Source: Pseudomonadota bacterium (lineage in GTDB: Bacteria; Pseudomonadota; Alphaproteobacteria; Rhodospirillales; Casp-alpha2). Taken from it: a stretch of DNA of 6,000 nucleotides. Position 1 is the stretch's first letter. Every line of letters starts with the position of its first letter. Positions 1 through 5,052 of this stretch are shown here, piece after piece. The DNA is taken from the NCBI GenBank assembly GCA_027620395.1, contig JAQBZY010000106.1, positions 1-6,000 on the forward strand, written 5' to 3'. Under the pieces are notes generated by a model. The model was not told the origin of the DNA and ran no database searches. It saw nothing but the letters and a program-made list of their open reading frames with translations. Made by a program: the position numbers and the translations under genes.

Positions 1-542
1 GCTAGGGCCGGGACCGTGAACACGGCGATCACGGTTTCGGCGTGCGACAGCGTCCTGAGCGGATGTTGCCCGGCGTCGCCCCATAGCGGCCGCCCGGTTT
101 GATGCCCTAACATCGTGCCGACCCAAAGAACGGCCACGGCCACGGCGAGGCCATACAGAAGTGCCGTCGCGGTCAACTCCCGCTCGCTGCCGTTGAGATT
201 TTTTCCCGCCGCCATGAATCCGATGCCGGCAACGCCGACCCCCAAAAATTTCAGAGCCGCGTCGAGGGCATTCATGGGGGTCACTGACCAAGCCGCGGAA
301 ACGGCGCCGAAGCCGGCGATGGCGATGATCCAGACCGTCGCCGGCGAGCGGTACGCCGCCGTCAGCCGTCCGGCACGGGCTTCCTCGAAAATCGCCCAGG
401 CGCCCAGGATCAACAGCAAGCCGACGAGGCCACGCCCGGACGGGGCGGCAATGACTGGGGCCGTAAATGCCGCCAAGGGAAGGGGCCTGAACCAAGCCGG
501 GATACGTTGGCGGGCATCGATGTCAACCAAGTCCCTTTTCAC
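1..542 (-). CDS. O-antigen ligase-like polytopic membrane protein, N-terminal part (cut by window edge)
   Basis: Open minus-strand frame of 180 codons with no stop before the left edge. Hydrophobic segments lie at about residues 37-54, 69-85, 94-111, 125-145 and from 169 on. The stretch [17 protein letters not shown] (about 83-99), with a Trp-Ser-x-x-Pro turn before an amphipathic helix, and the segment [16 protein letters not shown] at the edge (family members often have a Asn-Arg-Gly/Ala-rich version here) resemble the N-terminal half of Wzy/WaaL-type O-antigen ligases. These integral inner-membrane enzymes join or polymerise surface glycans. The start is uncertain: I chose GTG at 542, which overlaps the accA stop by 20 nt and gives [15 protein letters not shown] at 530 is an alternative, and neither has a good ribosome binding site. 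The conserved periplasmic loop that would prove the family is outside the window, so another multi-span membrane protein remains possible. Confidence 0.6.
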   Translation of the reverse strand, partial: MKRDLVDIDARQRIPAWFRPLPLAAFTAPVIAAPSGRGLVGLLLILGAWAIFEEARAGRLTAAYRSPATVWIIAIAGFGAVSAAWSVTPMNALDAALKFLGVGVAGIGFMAAGKNLNGSERELTATALLYGLAVAVAVLWVGTMLGHQTGRPLWGDAGQHPLRTLSHAETVIAVFTVPAL

Positions 543-1479
543 CCATGCCAAGGAATTTCTGCCGCCGCTTCAAGCGTAGCTCCGCACCCGGCATGCCGGT
601 CAGTTCGGAAAGCGCGTCTTCGATGGCCTGTCCGACAACGGCCATGGCCGCCTTGGGCTCTCGGTGCGCGCCGCCCAGGGGTTCGGGGACGATGGCGTCG
701 ATGATGCCGAGCTTGAAAAGATCCTGGGCCGTCAGTCGGAGCGCCGCTGCCGCGTCCGCTGCCCGTTCGGCGTCGCGCCAAAGAATCGACGCGCAGCCCT
801 CCGGCGAAATCACCGAATAGATCGCGTGCTCGAGCATCAGCACCCGGTCGGCGACGGCAAGCGCGATCGCGCCGCCCGATCCACCCTCGCCGATGATGAC
901 GGTAACGAACGGAACCTTGAGAGAAATGCAGGTTTCGATGGACCGCGCGATGGCCTCGGCTTGGCCGCGCGCTTCGGCGTCGATGCCGGGATAGGCGCCG
1001 GGTGTGTCGATCAAGGTGATCAACGGCAGCCGGAATCGGTCGGCCAGCGACATCAGGCGTTGCGCCTTGCGGTAGCCTTCCGGCCGAGCCATGCCGAAGT
1101 TATGGCGGACGCGGCCGTCGGTGCCGTCGCCCTTTTCGTTGCCGATGACGCCCACGGACCGGCCCCTAAACCTCGCCAAGCCGCCGACGATGGCGCTGTC
1201 TTCGGCAAACGCCCGGTCGCCCGAGAGCGGCGTATAATCATCGAACAGTTCTCGGATGTAACTGAGCGCGTGCGGCCGGTTTTGATGCCTTGCCACCTGC
1301 GCCTTCTGCCAAGGTGTCAGCTTGCCGTAGGTTTGATTGAGCAGGCGCTCGACCTTGTCGTGCAGCTTGGCGACCTCGTCGGCGATGTTAACCTCGCCTT
1401 CGCTGGACAGGTGCCGCAGTTCCTCAATCTTGCTTTCAAGATCGGCAATCGGCTTTTCAAAATCGAGATAGGCTTGCAT
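523..1479 (-). CDS. accA: Acetyl-CoA carboxylase carboxyltransferase subunit alpha
   Basis: Encodes 318 residues, the usual bacterial AccA length. AccA pairs with AccD in the cytoplasmic carboxyltransferase that moves CO2 from carboxybiotin on AccB to acetyl-CoA, giving malonyl-CoA, the first committed step of fatty acid synthesis. Visible family marks: an N-terminal helical region ([17 protein letters not shown], 5-21), the RPHALSYI segment (68-75), [19 protein letters not shown] (113-131), RPEGYRKA (132-139), [10 protein letters not shown] (156-165), the oxyanion glycine loop IGEGGSGGA (196-204) and [14 protein letters not shown] (221-234). The start ATG is supported by AGGAA 7 nt upstream. 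It follows mclA on the same strand after 51 nt, so cotranscription is likely. accD is not in the window, which is usual since the two genes are often apart. No terminator is seen after the stop; the next membrane-protein gene overlaps it. Confidence 0.97.
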   Translation of the reverse strand: MQAYLDFEKPIADLESKIEELRHLSSEGEVNIADEVAKLHDKVERLLNQTYGKLTPWQKAQVARHQNRPHALSYIRELFDDYTPLSGDRAFAEDSAIVGGLARFRGRSVGVIGNEKGDGTDGRVRHNFGMARPEGYRKAQRLMSLADRFRLPLITLIDTPGAYPGIDAEARGQAEAIARSIETCISLKVPFVTVIIGEGGSGGAIALAVADRVLMLEHAIYSVISPEGCASILWRDAERAADAAAALRLTAQDLFKLGIIDAIVPEPLGGAHREPKAAMAVVGQAIEDALSELTGMPGAELRLKRRQKFLGMGEKGLG

Positions 1480-1486
1480 GCCCGAC

Positions 1487-1491
1487 TTCCT
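1487..1491 (-). promoter_or_regulatory. Ribosome binding site of accA
   Basis: AGGAA on the minus strand, 7 nt before the ATG at 1479. It supports this start and independent translation of accA downstream of mclA. Confidence 0.7.
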
Positions 1492-1530
1492 ACCACCTCG
1501 TACCCGGACGTGTCACCGACTTAACGGGAA

Positions 1531-2514
1531 TCAGCCTTTCACCGTCGCCAGTTGCAGGGCGAGATCGACCAGGACATGCGCTTGCTTGATTGACGCATTA
1601 TCGATCAATTTGCCATCCAAAGTGACGGCGCCGCGCCCTTCCGCGTGCGCTTTCCGCATGGCGTCGAGGATTGCCTTTGCCTTGGTAACTTCTTTCTCGG
1701 AAGGACTGAACACCTCATTCGCGAGATCGACCTGCGTCGGGTGGATCGCCCACTTGCCCTCGCAGCCTAGGACCGCGGCCCGCCTGGCTTGGGCGACATA
1801 GCCATCCGGGTCCTTGATGTCGCCGAAAGGGCCGTCGATGGGCCTCAGTCCGTGCGCCCGGGCGGCGATAACCATTCGGGTGATCGGATAGTGCCACATG
1901 TCGCCCCAATGCACCTCGCGCTTACCGTCCGCATCGGGATCGGTCAACACCGCGTAGTCGGCGTTCGGTCCGCCGATATTGGTGGTCCGGGCCTTGGTCG
2001 ACGCGGCGTAGTCGGCGACGCCGAAGTGCAAGGATTCGTTTCGGGGCGACGCGGCGGCGATGGCATCGACGTTCATCATGCCAAGCGCGGTTTCGATGAT
2101 CATCTCGAAGCCGATCCGCTTCTTGAATCCCTTGGCGGCCTCGATCTGGGTCACCAGCATGTCGATAGCGTAGATGTCAGCCGCGGTGCCGGCTTTCGGA
2201 ATCATGATCAGATCGATCTTGTCGCCGGCCTGTTCGACGATATCGACGACATCGCGGTAACAATAATGGGTGTCGAGGCCATTGATCCGGACCGATACCG
2301 TCTTGCCGGACCAATCCAAGTCGTTGAGAGCTTGGATGATGTTCTTTCTGGCCTGCGGCTTGTCGTCCGGCGCGACGGCATCCTCTAGATCGAGAAACAC
2401 CATGTCGGCGCTGCCCTGCGCGGCTCGTTCCAGAAACTTCGTATTGGAGCCGGGAACCGCCAATTCGCTGCGGTTGAGGCGCGCCGGCGCTTGCTCGACG
2501 ATGGTGAAGCTCAT
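1531..2514 (-). CDS. mclA: L-malyl-CoA / beta-methylmalyl-CoA lyase
   Basis: Encodes 327 residues of the CitE/HpcH lyase superfamily (TIM barrel). It cleaves L-malyl-CoA to acetyl-CoA plus glyoxylate and, in ethylmalonyl-CoA-pathway organisms, beta-methylmalyl-CoA to propionyl-CoA plus glyoxylate; it also serves the serine cycle. The sequence shows SELAVPGSNTKFLERAA (16-32), VFLDLEDAVAPDDK (39-52), VRINGLDT with the substrate-binding Arg76, IMIPKAG (103-109), FEMIIETALG with the Mg-binding Glu141, GVADYAAS with the Mg-binding Asp168, RPIDGPFGD (224-232), GKWAIHP (253-259) and the C-terminal LDGKLIDNASIKQA. The Arg76/Glu141/Asp168 positions coincide with those of characterised malyl-CoA lyases, and Asp300 probably matches the catalytic Asp from the neighbouring subunit. 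The match to Methylobacterium-type MclA looks closer than to citrate lyase beta chains. ATG at 2514 follows an AGGAGAG ribosome binding site. It is first gene of a likely mclA-accA-membrane protein transcript. Which substrate dominates in vivo cannot be told from sequence. Confidence 0.93.
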   Translation of the reverse strand: MSFTIVEQAPARLNRSELAVPGSNTKFLERAAQGSADMVFLDLEDAVAPDDKPQARKNIIQALNDLDWSGKTVSVRINGLDTHYCYRDVVDIVEQAGDKIDLIMIPKAGTAADIYAIDMLVTQIEAAKGFKKRIGFEMIIETALGMMNVDAIAAASPRNESLHFGVADYAASTKARTTNIGGPNADYAVLTDPDADGKREVHWGDMWHYPITRMVIAARAHGLRPIDGPFGDIKDPDGYVAQARRAAVLGCEGKWAIHPTQVDLANEVFSPSEKEVTKAKAILDAMRKAHAEGRGAVTLDGKLIDNASIKQAHVLVDLALQLATVKG

Positions 2515-2520
2515 TTAAGT

Positions 2521-2527
2521 CTCTCCT
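2521..2527 (-). promoter_or_regulatory. Ribosome binding site of mclA
   Basis: AGGAGAG on the minus strand, 6 nt before the ATG at 2514. It is a strong Shine-Dalgarno sequence that fixes this start, consistent with an abundant metabolic enzyme. Confidence 0.75.
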
Positions 2528-2541
2528 GCCGCTAAAGTAGC

Positions 2542-2557
2542 GTTGTGCATGCGCAAC
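2542..2557. promoter_or_regulatory. Candidate operator palindrome in the mclA/gyaR divergent region
   Basis: GTTGTGCATGCGCAAC is a 16-nt inverted repeat with 14 of 16 positions symmetric (GTTGnGCATGCnCAAC). It sits 27 nt upstream of the mclA start and about 95 nt upstream of the reductase start. That position is near where the mclA transcript would begin and suits a repressor or a shared divergent regulator. I do not recognise the motif as the site of a named regulator. Function is inferred from symmetry and position only. Confidence 0.5.
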
Positions 2558-2563
2558 ATGACG

Positions 2564-2581
2564 GCCATAGGGGCCTCTGGC
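2564..2581. repeat. Imperfect inverted repeat next to the candidate operator
   Basis: GCCATAGG and CCTCTGGC flank a central GG; 7 of 8 pairs match. The two-base centre makes an RNA hairpin poor, so a protein-binding dyad is more plausible, but GC-rich DNA produces such dyads by chance. Confidence 0.25.
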
Positions 2582-2587
2582 AAGGGT

Positions 2588-2615
2588 TTGGCGAAGCCCG
2601 GCAGTGTGCTATAGG
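2588..2615 (+). promoter_or_regulatory. Possible sigma70-type promoter of gyaR
   Basis: TTGGCG (2588-2593), a 16-nt spacer and TATAGG (2610-2615), with TG one base before the -10 box (TGC-TATAGG), which is an extended -10 arrangement. Transcription would begin near 2622, leaving a leader of about 30 nt before the ATG at 2652. This is a visual match only. Confidence 0.35.
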
Positions 2616-2651
2616 GCCCAGGCAACAAGGGACTGAGCGAGGGAGCATCGA

Positions 2652-3623
2652 ATGTCAAAAAAGCCCGTTATTGCCGTTGGCCGCAAACTACCTAAGGCCG
2701 TCGAGGCTCGGCTCAAGCGCGACTACGACGCCCGACTGAATGCCGAAGACCGGCTGTATTCGACGGACGAATGGTTGGCGCTTCTGCAAGGGGCCGACGG
2801 CGCGCTGCCGTGCCACTCCGAGATTTTCTCGGCCGAAGTCGTGGCCCGGTTGCCGGAAAGTGTGCGGATTATCGCCAATTATTCCGTCGGCTACGATCAC
2901 GTCGACACGGCGGCCTGCAAGTCGCGCGGCATCGTCGTCACCAACACGCCGGACGTTCTTTCCGACGCCACGGCGGAAATAGCCATGCTGTGTCTTTTTG
3001 GCGCGGCCCGGCGCGCTAGCGAAGGCGATCGGATGGTGCGCGACGGACGCTGGAAAGTCTGGTCGCCGGATTTCATGGTCGGCGTTCAGATCACCGGCAA
3101 GCGGATCGGTATTGTCGGCATGGGCCGGGTCGGTCTCGTGATGGCGGCGCGGGCGCGAGCCTTCGACATGGAGGTTCATTACTACAACCGCAACCGTCTT
3201 TCGGAAGACCAGGAAAAGGCGCTCGGCGCCACCTACCATGCCAGCCTCGATTCTCTGTTGCCGGCGGTCGACGTTGTCTCACTGCACTGCCCAACGACGC
3301 CGGAAACCCGTGGCCTAATGAACGCTGATAGGTTCCGGCAAATGAGGGACGGCGCGATTCTGGTCAACACCGCGCGCGGCGCGCTGATTGACGAGGCGGC
3401 GCTGATCGGCGCCCTCAAATCGGGGAAACTTTTCGCGGCCGGCCTCGATGTCTTCAACACCGAACCGGGCGGCAATCCGGCCTTGGCCGAACTCGACAAC
3501 ATCTTCATGCTGCCGCACATTGGCTCGGCGACATTCGATACCCGGGATGCCATGGGTTATAGGGCGCTCGACAATCTGGACGCCTTCTTCGCCGGCAAGG
3601 AACCTAGGGACCGGGTCGCGTAA
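2652..3623 (+). CDS. gyaR: D-2-hydroxyacid dehydrogenase, probable NADPH-dependent glyoxylate/hydroxypyruvate reductase
   Basis: Encodes 323 residues, the standard length for this cytoplasmic family, which reduces 2-oxoacids to D-2-hydroxyacids (glyoxylate to glycolate, hydroxypyruvate to D-glycerate). Seen: substrate-side ANYSVGYDHVD (75-85), TNTPDVLSDATAE (97-109), the Rossmann glycine motif GMGRVG (156-161), LHCPTTPETRGL (211-222), and the catalytic triad Arg242 (NTARG), Glu271 (NTEP) and His289 (PHIGSAT). After the second Rossmann strand the sequence is HYYNRN (176-181): the acidic residue typical of NAD enzymes is replaced by Asn-Arg, which in this family points to NADPH. The start has GAGGGA 7 nt upstream. 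It is divergent from mclA, whose product is glyoxylate, supporting glyoxylate as a substrate. The exact substrate is inferred; another 2-oxoacid is possible. Its last 60 bp occur again at 4363-4422. Confidence 0.87.
   Translation: MSKKPVIAVGRKLPKAVEARLKRDYDARLNAEDRLYSTDEWLALLQGADGALPCHSEIFSAEVVARLPESVRIIANYSVGYDHVDTAACKSRGIVVTNTPDVLSDATAEIAMLCLFGAARRASEGDRMVRDGRWKVWSPDFMVGVQITGKRIGIVGMGRVGLVMAARARAFDMEVHYYNRNRLSEDQEKALGATYHASLDSLLPAVDVVSLHCPTTPETRGLMNADRFRQMRDGAILVNTARGALIDEAALIGALKSGKLFAAGLDVFNTEPGGNPALAELDNIFMLPHIGSATFDTRDAMGYRALDNLDAFFAGKEPRDRVA
3564..3623 (+). repeat. Direct repeat copy 1: 3' end of the reductase gene
   Basis: The last 60 bp of the reductase gene (codon 305 to the stop) recur exactly 799 nt downstream at 4363-4422, with 56 of 60 bases identical and no gap. 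This copy is part of the intact gene. Confidence 0.9.
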
Positions 3624-3669
3624 CGAGAAGTCAGTGCTTCGCCCATAGGGTCGGGTCGAATTTGGCGGC

Positions 3670-3676
3670 AAGGAGG
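3670..3676 (+). promoter_or_regulatory. Ribosome binding site of the cytochrome b gene
   Basis: AAGGAGG, close to a full anti-SD match, 10 nt before the ATG at 3687. The 63-nt gap from the reductase stop shows no terminator hairpin, so readthrough from the reductase is possible. Confidence 0.7.
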
Positions 3677-3686
3677 GAATTCGCCG

Positions 3687-4343
3687 ATGAGGTCGGTTGA
3701 GGTCTGGGATTTTGCGACGCGAGCATTTCACTGGTTGTTGGCGGTGTTGGTATTCGTGTGCTTTTTTTCCGGCGACGATGAAGGCTTAGCATTCATTATT
3801 CACGCTTACGCCGGTTATATGGTTTTCATGCTGGTCATGTTCCGCGCCGGCCTAGGCGTCGTCGGCAGCAAGCATTCCCGCTTTTCCGATTTTGCTTACT
3901 CATGGGCTGAGATCAAAAGTTACGGTCTGTCGGTCCTACGCCTGAGGCCGGCGCGTTACGTCGGGCACAATCCGCTTGGCGGTCTGATGGTCTTCGCCAT
4001 GTTGATCGTGCTCGCGATCACGGCGATGACCGGCATATTTATGGTCGCCGCGCATCTTTCTTGGCTCGAAGGCGTACATGAGGCGCTCGGCAGCATAATG
4101 CAGGTATTGGTCGCGCTACACATCACGGGGGTGATCGTCGAACAGGTGCTGACTGGTGAGCGGCTGATTAAAGCGATGGTCACTGGTTCTAAAGAAACGT
4201 TGAGCGATCAAACCCATCAGGTACCGGCACTGGCACCCGCTTGGCGGCCTCTCCTACTTTCCGCCGTGGTCATTGCCGTCGGCGTCGTTATCTTCGTCCA
4301 AATCAATTTCGGAGCGGCGGTTGTAACTTTTTCCGCTAAATAA
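3687..4343 (+). CDS. Cytochrome b561-family b-type cytochrome (hydrogenase cytochrome b-like)
   Basis: Encodes 218 residues of an integral inner-membrane di-heme b-type cytochrome that passes electrons between quinone and a redox partner. The N-terminal signature VWDFATRAFHWLLAVLV (6-22) with His15, His39 in the second span (IIHAYAGYMVF), GHNPLGGLMVF (93-103) before the third span, and His131 and His145 in the fourth (VHEALGSIMQVLVALHITGV) supply the expected heme ligands. Spans are at about 14-30, 36-55, 97-121 and 130-153. A fifth hydrophobic segment (about 186-206) lies after a polar linker; extended members of the family have one. The start follows a strong AAGGAGG 10 nt upstream. It lies 63 nt after the reductase gene on the same strand, so cotranscription is plausible, but no functional link is evident. 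No cytochrome c or hydrogenase partner is in the window, so the electron partner is unknown. Confidence 0.85.
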   Translation: MRSVEVWDFATRAFHWLLAVLVFVCFFSGDDEGLAFIIHAYAGYMVFMLVMFRAGLGVVGSKHSRFSDFAYSWAEIKSYGLSVLRLRPARYVGHNPLGGLMVFAMLIVLAITAMTGIFMVAAHLSWLEGVHEALGSIMQVLVALHITGVIVEQVLTGERLIKAMVTGSKETLSDQTHQVPALAPAWRPLLLSAVVIAVGVVIFVQINFGAAVVTFSAK

Positions 4344-4362
4344 TCTAAAATTGTGCTGCCAT

Positions 4363-4422
4363 GCGCTCGACAATCTGGACGCCGTCTTCGCCGGCAAGGA
4401 ACCCAGGGACCGGGTCGCCTGA
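4363..4422 (+). pseudogene. Orphan 3' remnant of a second reductase gene copy (direct repeat copy 2)
   Basis: Sixty bases matching the last 60 of the intact reductase gene (3564-3623) at 56/60. Read in the parental frame it encodes ALDNLDAVFAGKEPRDRVA and ends at its own TGA. The four differences are one Phe-to-Val codon (TTC to GTC), two synonymous third-base changes (CCT to CCC, GCG to GCC) and TAA to TGA. Three of four preserve the protein and reading is uninterrupted, so the fragment probably diverged as part of a functional coding gene before being cut off. No start codon or Rossmann fold is left, so it is nonfunctional as an enzyme. The upstream boundary is abrupt, although GCCAT just before it also occurs slightly upstream of copy 1, hinting that homology once extended further. 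Homology also stops at the stop codon. Confidence 0.85.
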
Positions 4423-4500
4423 ACTCAGTCGACGTAGTGCAGCTTAGGGTGTTGGCTTGGCGGAGCCGCTTGGCTGCCGCTTGCCCGCCGCCCGCCCGCG

Positions 4501-4532
4501 AAAAGCGCGCAACCCATCAATGGATGGGTTGC
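4501..4532 (-). terminator. Intrinsic terminator-like hairpin between convergent genes
   Basis: GCAACCCATC (4509-4518), loop AATG, GATGGGTTGC (4523-4532): a perfect 10-bp stem. On the minus strand it lies 29 nt after the stop of the small membrane protein gene and is followed by GCGC and then TTTT (complement of 4501-4504), consistent with a rho-independent terminator, though the T tract is short and offset by 4 nt. On the plus strand there is no T tract, so for the cytochrome gene it would at best be a weak terminator or a 3' stabilising hairpin. The rest of 4423-4561 is GC-rich and shows nothing else. Confidence 0.55.
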
Positions 4533-4561
4533 AACCGTGGGTCGGATCGCGGCGGTTGGCG

Positions 4562-4765
4562 CTAGGCGTGCGCGCTTTTTCTGCCACTTTGTTGCGGGCG
4601 CGGCTGGCCGCCTTGCGACTGCTGCGCCAACTGCTTTTCCTTGCGGCGACGGCCCATCTCTGCGGATTCCTTGATCACAATGAACAGGCAAATGGCGACG
4701 CCGATGACAAACGCGCCGACCAAAACCGCCAACTTGATGACTTCGTGGTCCTTAAAGTATTCCAT
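4562..4765 (-). CDS. Small single-span membrane protein of unknown function
   Basis: Encodes 67 residues starting MEYFKDHEVIKLAVLVGAF. One hydrophobic segment (about 10-31, LAVLVGAFVIGVAICLFIVI) is followed by a highly basic, Gln-rich tail (MGRRRKEKQLAQQSQ and on to RKSAHA). By the positive-inside rule the tail should be cytoplasmic and the short acidic N-terminus periplasmic. The frame stays open upstream to 4909 (115 residues), but that extension crosses AT-rich intergenic sequence, has no visible ribosome binding site and is not membrane- or domain-like, whereas ATG at 4765 has AGAGGG 8 nt upstream. I do not recognise a family. Size and topology recall small accessory subunits of membrane complexes such as CcoQ, but no shared motif is seen. 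It is divergent from the parvulin gene and convergent with the cytochrome gene. Confidence 0.6.
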   Translation of the reverse strand: MEYFKDHEVIKLAVLVGAFVIGVAICLFIVIKESAEMGRRRKEKQLAQQSQGGQPRPQQSGRKSAHA

Positions 4766-4773
4766 TTCTTGTG

Positions 4774-4779
4774 CCCTCT
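4774..4779 (-). promoter_or_regulatory. Ribosome binding site fixing the short start of the small membrane protein
   Basis: AGAGGG on the minus strand, 8 nt before ATG at 4765. It favours the 67-residue product over the longer 115-residue reading. Confidence 0.55.
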
Positions 4780-4836
4780 TATTTTTTCTTTTCGGCTTGC
4801 ACCGGGTGACTAGATATTCAATGCCGCTGAACAATT

Positions 4837-4864
4837 GTTTTATCAAGCCCGTGTCGTATATCAA
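4837..4864 (-). promoter_or_regulatory. Possible promoter of the small membrane protein gene
   Basis: Minus strand: TTGATA (complement of 4859-4864), a 16-nt spacer, then TAAAAC (complement of 4837-4842). That gives 5/6 and 4/6 matches to sigma70 consensus, and a leader of about 65 nt. The -10 box abuts a perfect 10-nt palindrome AACAATTGTT (4830-4839). AT-rich sequence makes chance matches likely. Confidence 0.3.
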
Positions 4865-4888
4865 CCATACCTGACAACTTCCCGTCAT

Positions 4889-4917
4889 TTGAGAATCGTT
4901 TATTTTCAAAATGTTAC
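4889..4917 (+). promoter_or_regulatory. Possible promoter of the parvulin-argJ unit
   Basis: TTGAGA (4889-4894), 17-nt spacer, TGTTAC (4912-4917). The -35 box is a 5/6 match but the -10 box only 3/6. An alternative is TTGTAA (4921-4926) with GATAAG (4942-4947) at a short 15-nt spacing. Either would place the dyad at 4998-5023 in the transcribed leader. Confidence 0.22.
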
Positions 4918-4997
4918 GGTTTGTAATCAGAAATATTTGGGGATAAGTCGGTGGCCTCGATTCGGCCGGCCCTTGCTCAGTTGGGTGGAGCGTGCTT

Positions 4998-5023
4998 AAT
5001 CGGGCGCAAATTTGCGCCGGATT
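4998..5023. promoter_or_regulatory. Near-perfect 26-nt dyad upstream of the parvulin gene (candidate operator)
   Basis: The core GGCGCAAATTTGCGCC (5003-5018) is a perfect 16-nt palindrome. Outside one mismatched pair (5002/5019) the symmetry continues for four more pairs (AATC at 4998-5001 and GATT at 5020-5023), so 12 of 13 pairs match. It ends 29 nt before the parvulin ATG. The AAATTT centre with GC-rich arms suits a homodimeric DNA-binding protein; as RNA it could also fold into a hairpin before the ribosome binding site. I do not recognise it as a named regulator site. Confidence 0.5.
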
Positions 5024-5040
5024 CGGCCAGCGTAGAATAT

Positions 5041-5046
5041 GTGGAG
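5041..5046 (+). promoter_or_regulatory. Ribosome binding site deciding the parvulin start
   Basis: GTGGAG ends 6 nt before ATG at 5053. With the signal peptide that begins immediately at this ATG, it excludes the in-frame GTG at 4951, which would bury the signal peptide behind 34 residues. Confidence 0.65.
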
Positions 5047-5052
5047 ACCACC

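Noticed and set aside
115..579. Plus-strand reading frame (154 codons) near the left edge
   Set aside because: It lies opposite the membrane-protein gene and the end of accA. The minus-strand frame has coherent transmembrane helices and family-like motifs, whereas this one is low-complexity Ala/Arg/Pro.
664..1524. Long plus-strand reading frame (286 codons) opposite accA
   Set aside because: It is antisense to the clearly identified accA and its translation is Arg/Gly/Asp-rich without domain features. It is the usual open antisense frame of a GC-rich gene.
1789..2388. Plus-strand reading frame (199 codons) opposite mclA
   Set aside because: Antisense to mclA; the His/Asp/Gly-rich composition reflects complementary codons, and there is no ribosome binding site or recognisable family.
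2688..3239. Minus-strand reading frame (183 codons) inside the reductase gene
   Set aside because: Antisense to a gene with a complete Rossmann fold and catalytic triad; no supporting start signal.
4353..4565. Plus-strand frame starting near the reductase-tail fragment
   Set aside because: It reads the repeat in the wrong frame relative to the parental gene and gives an Arg-rich nonsense product; the region is better explained as a gene remnant.
4457..4813. Plus-strand reading frame (118 codons) across the hairpin and the small membrane protein gene
   Set aside because: It runs through the terminator-like hairpin and antisense to the membrane helix; no ribosome binding site and no coherent protein features.
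4766..4909. N-terminal extension of the small membrane protein to 115 residues
   Set aside because: The extension translates AT-rich intergenic sequence that also carries the likely promoter. The internal ATG at 4765 has a good ribosome binding site and immediately precedes the membrane helix.
4951..5052. GTG start that would lengthen the parvulin by 34 residues
   Set aside because: It would bury the signal peptide, and the extension contains the palindrome. ATG at 5053 has GTGGAG at correct spacing and begins a standard Sec signal peptide.
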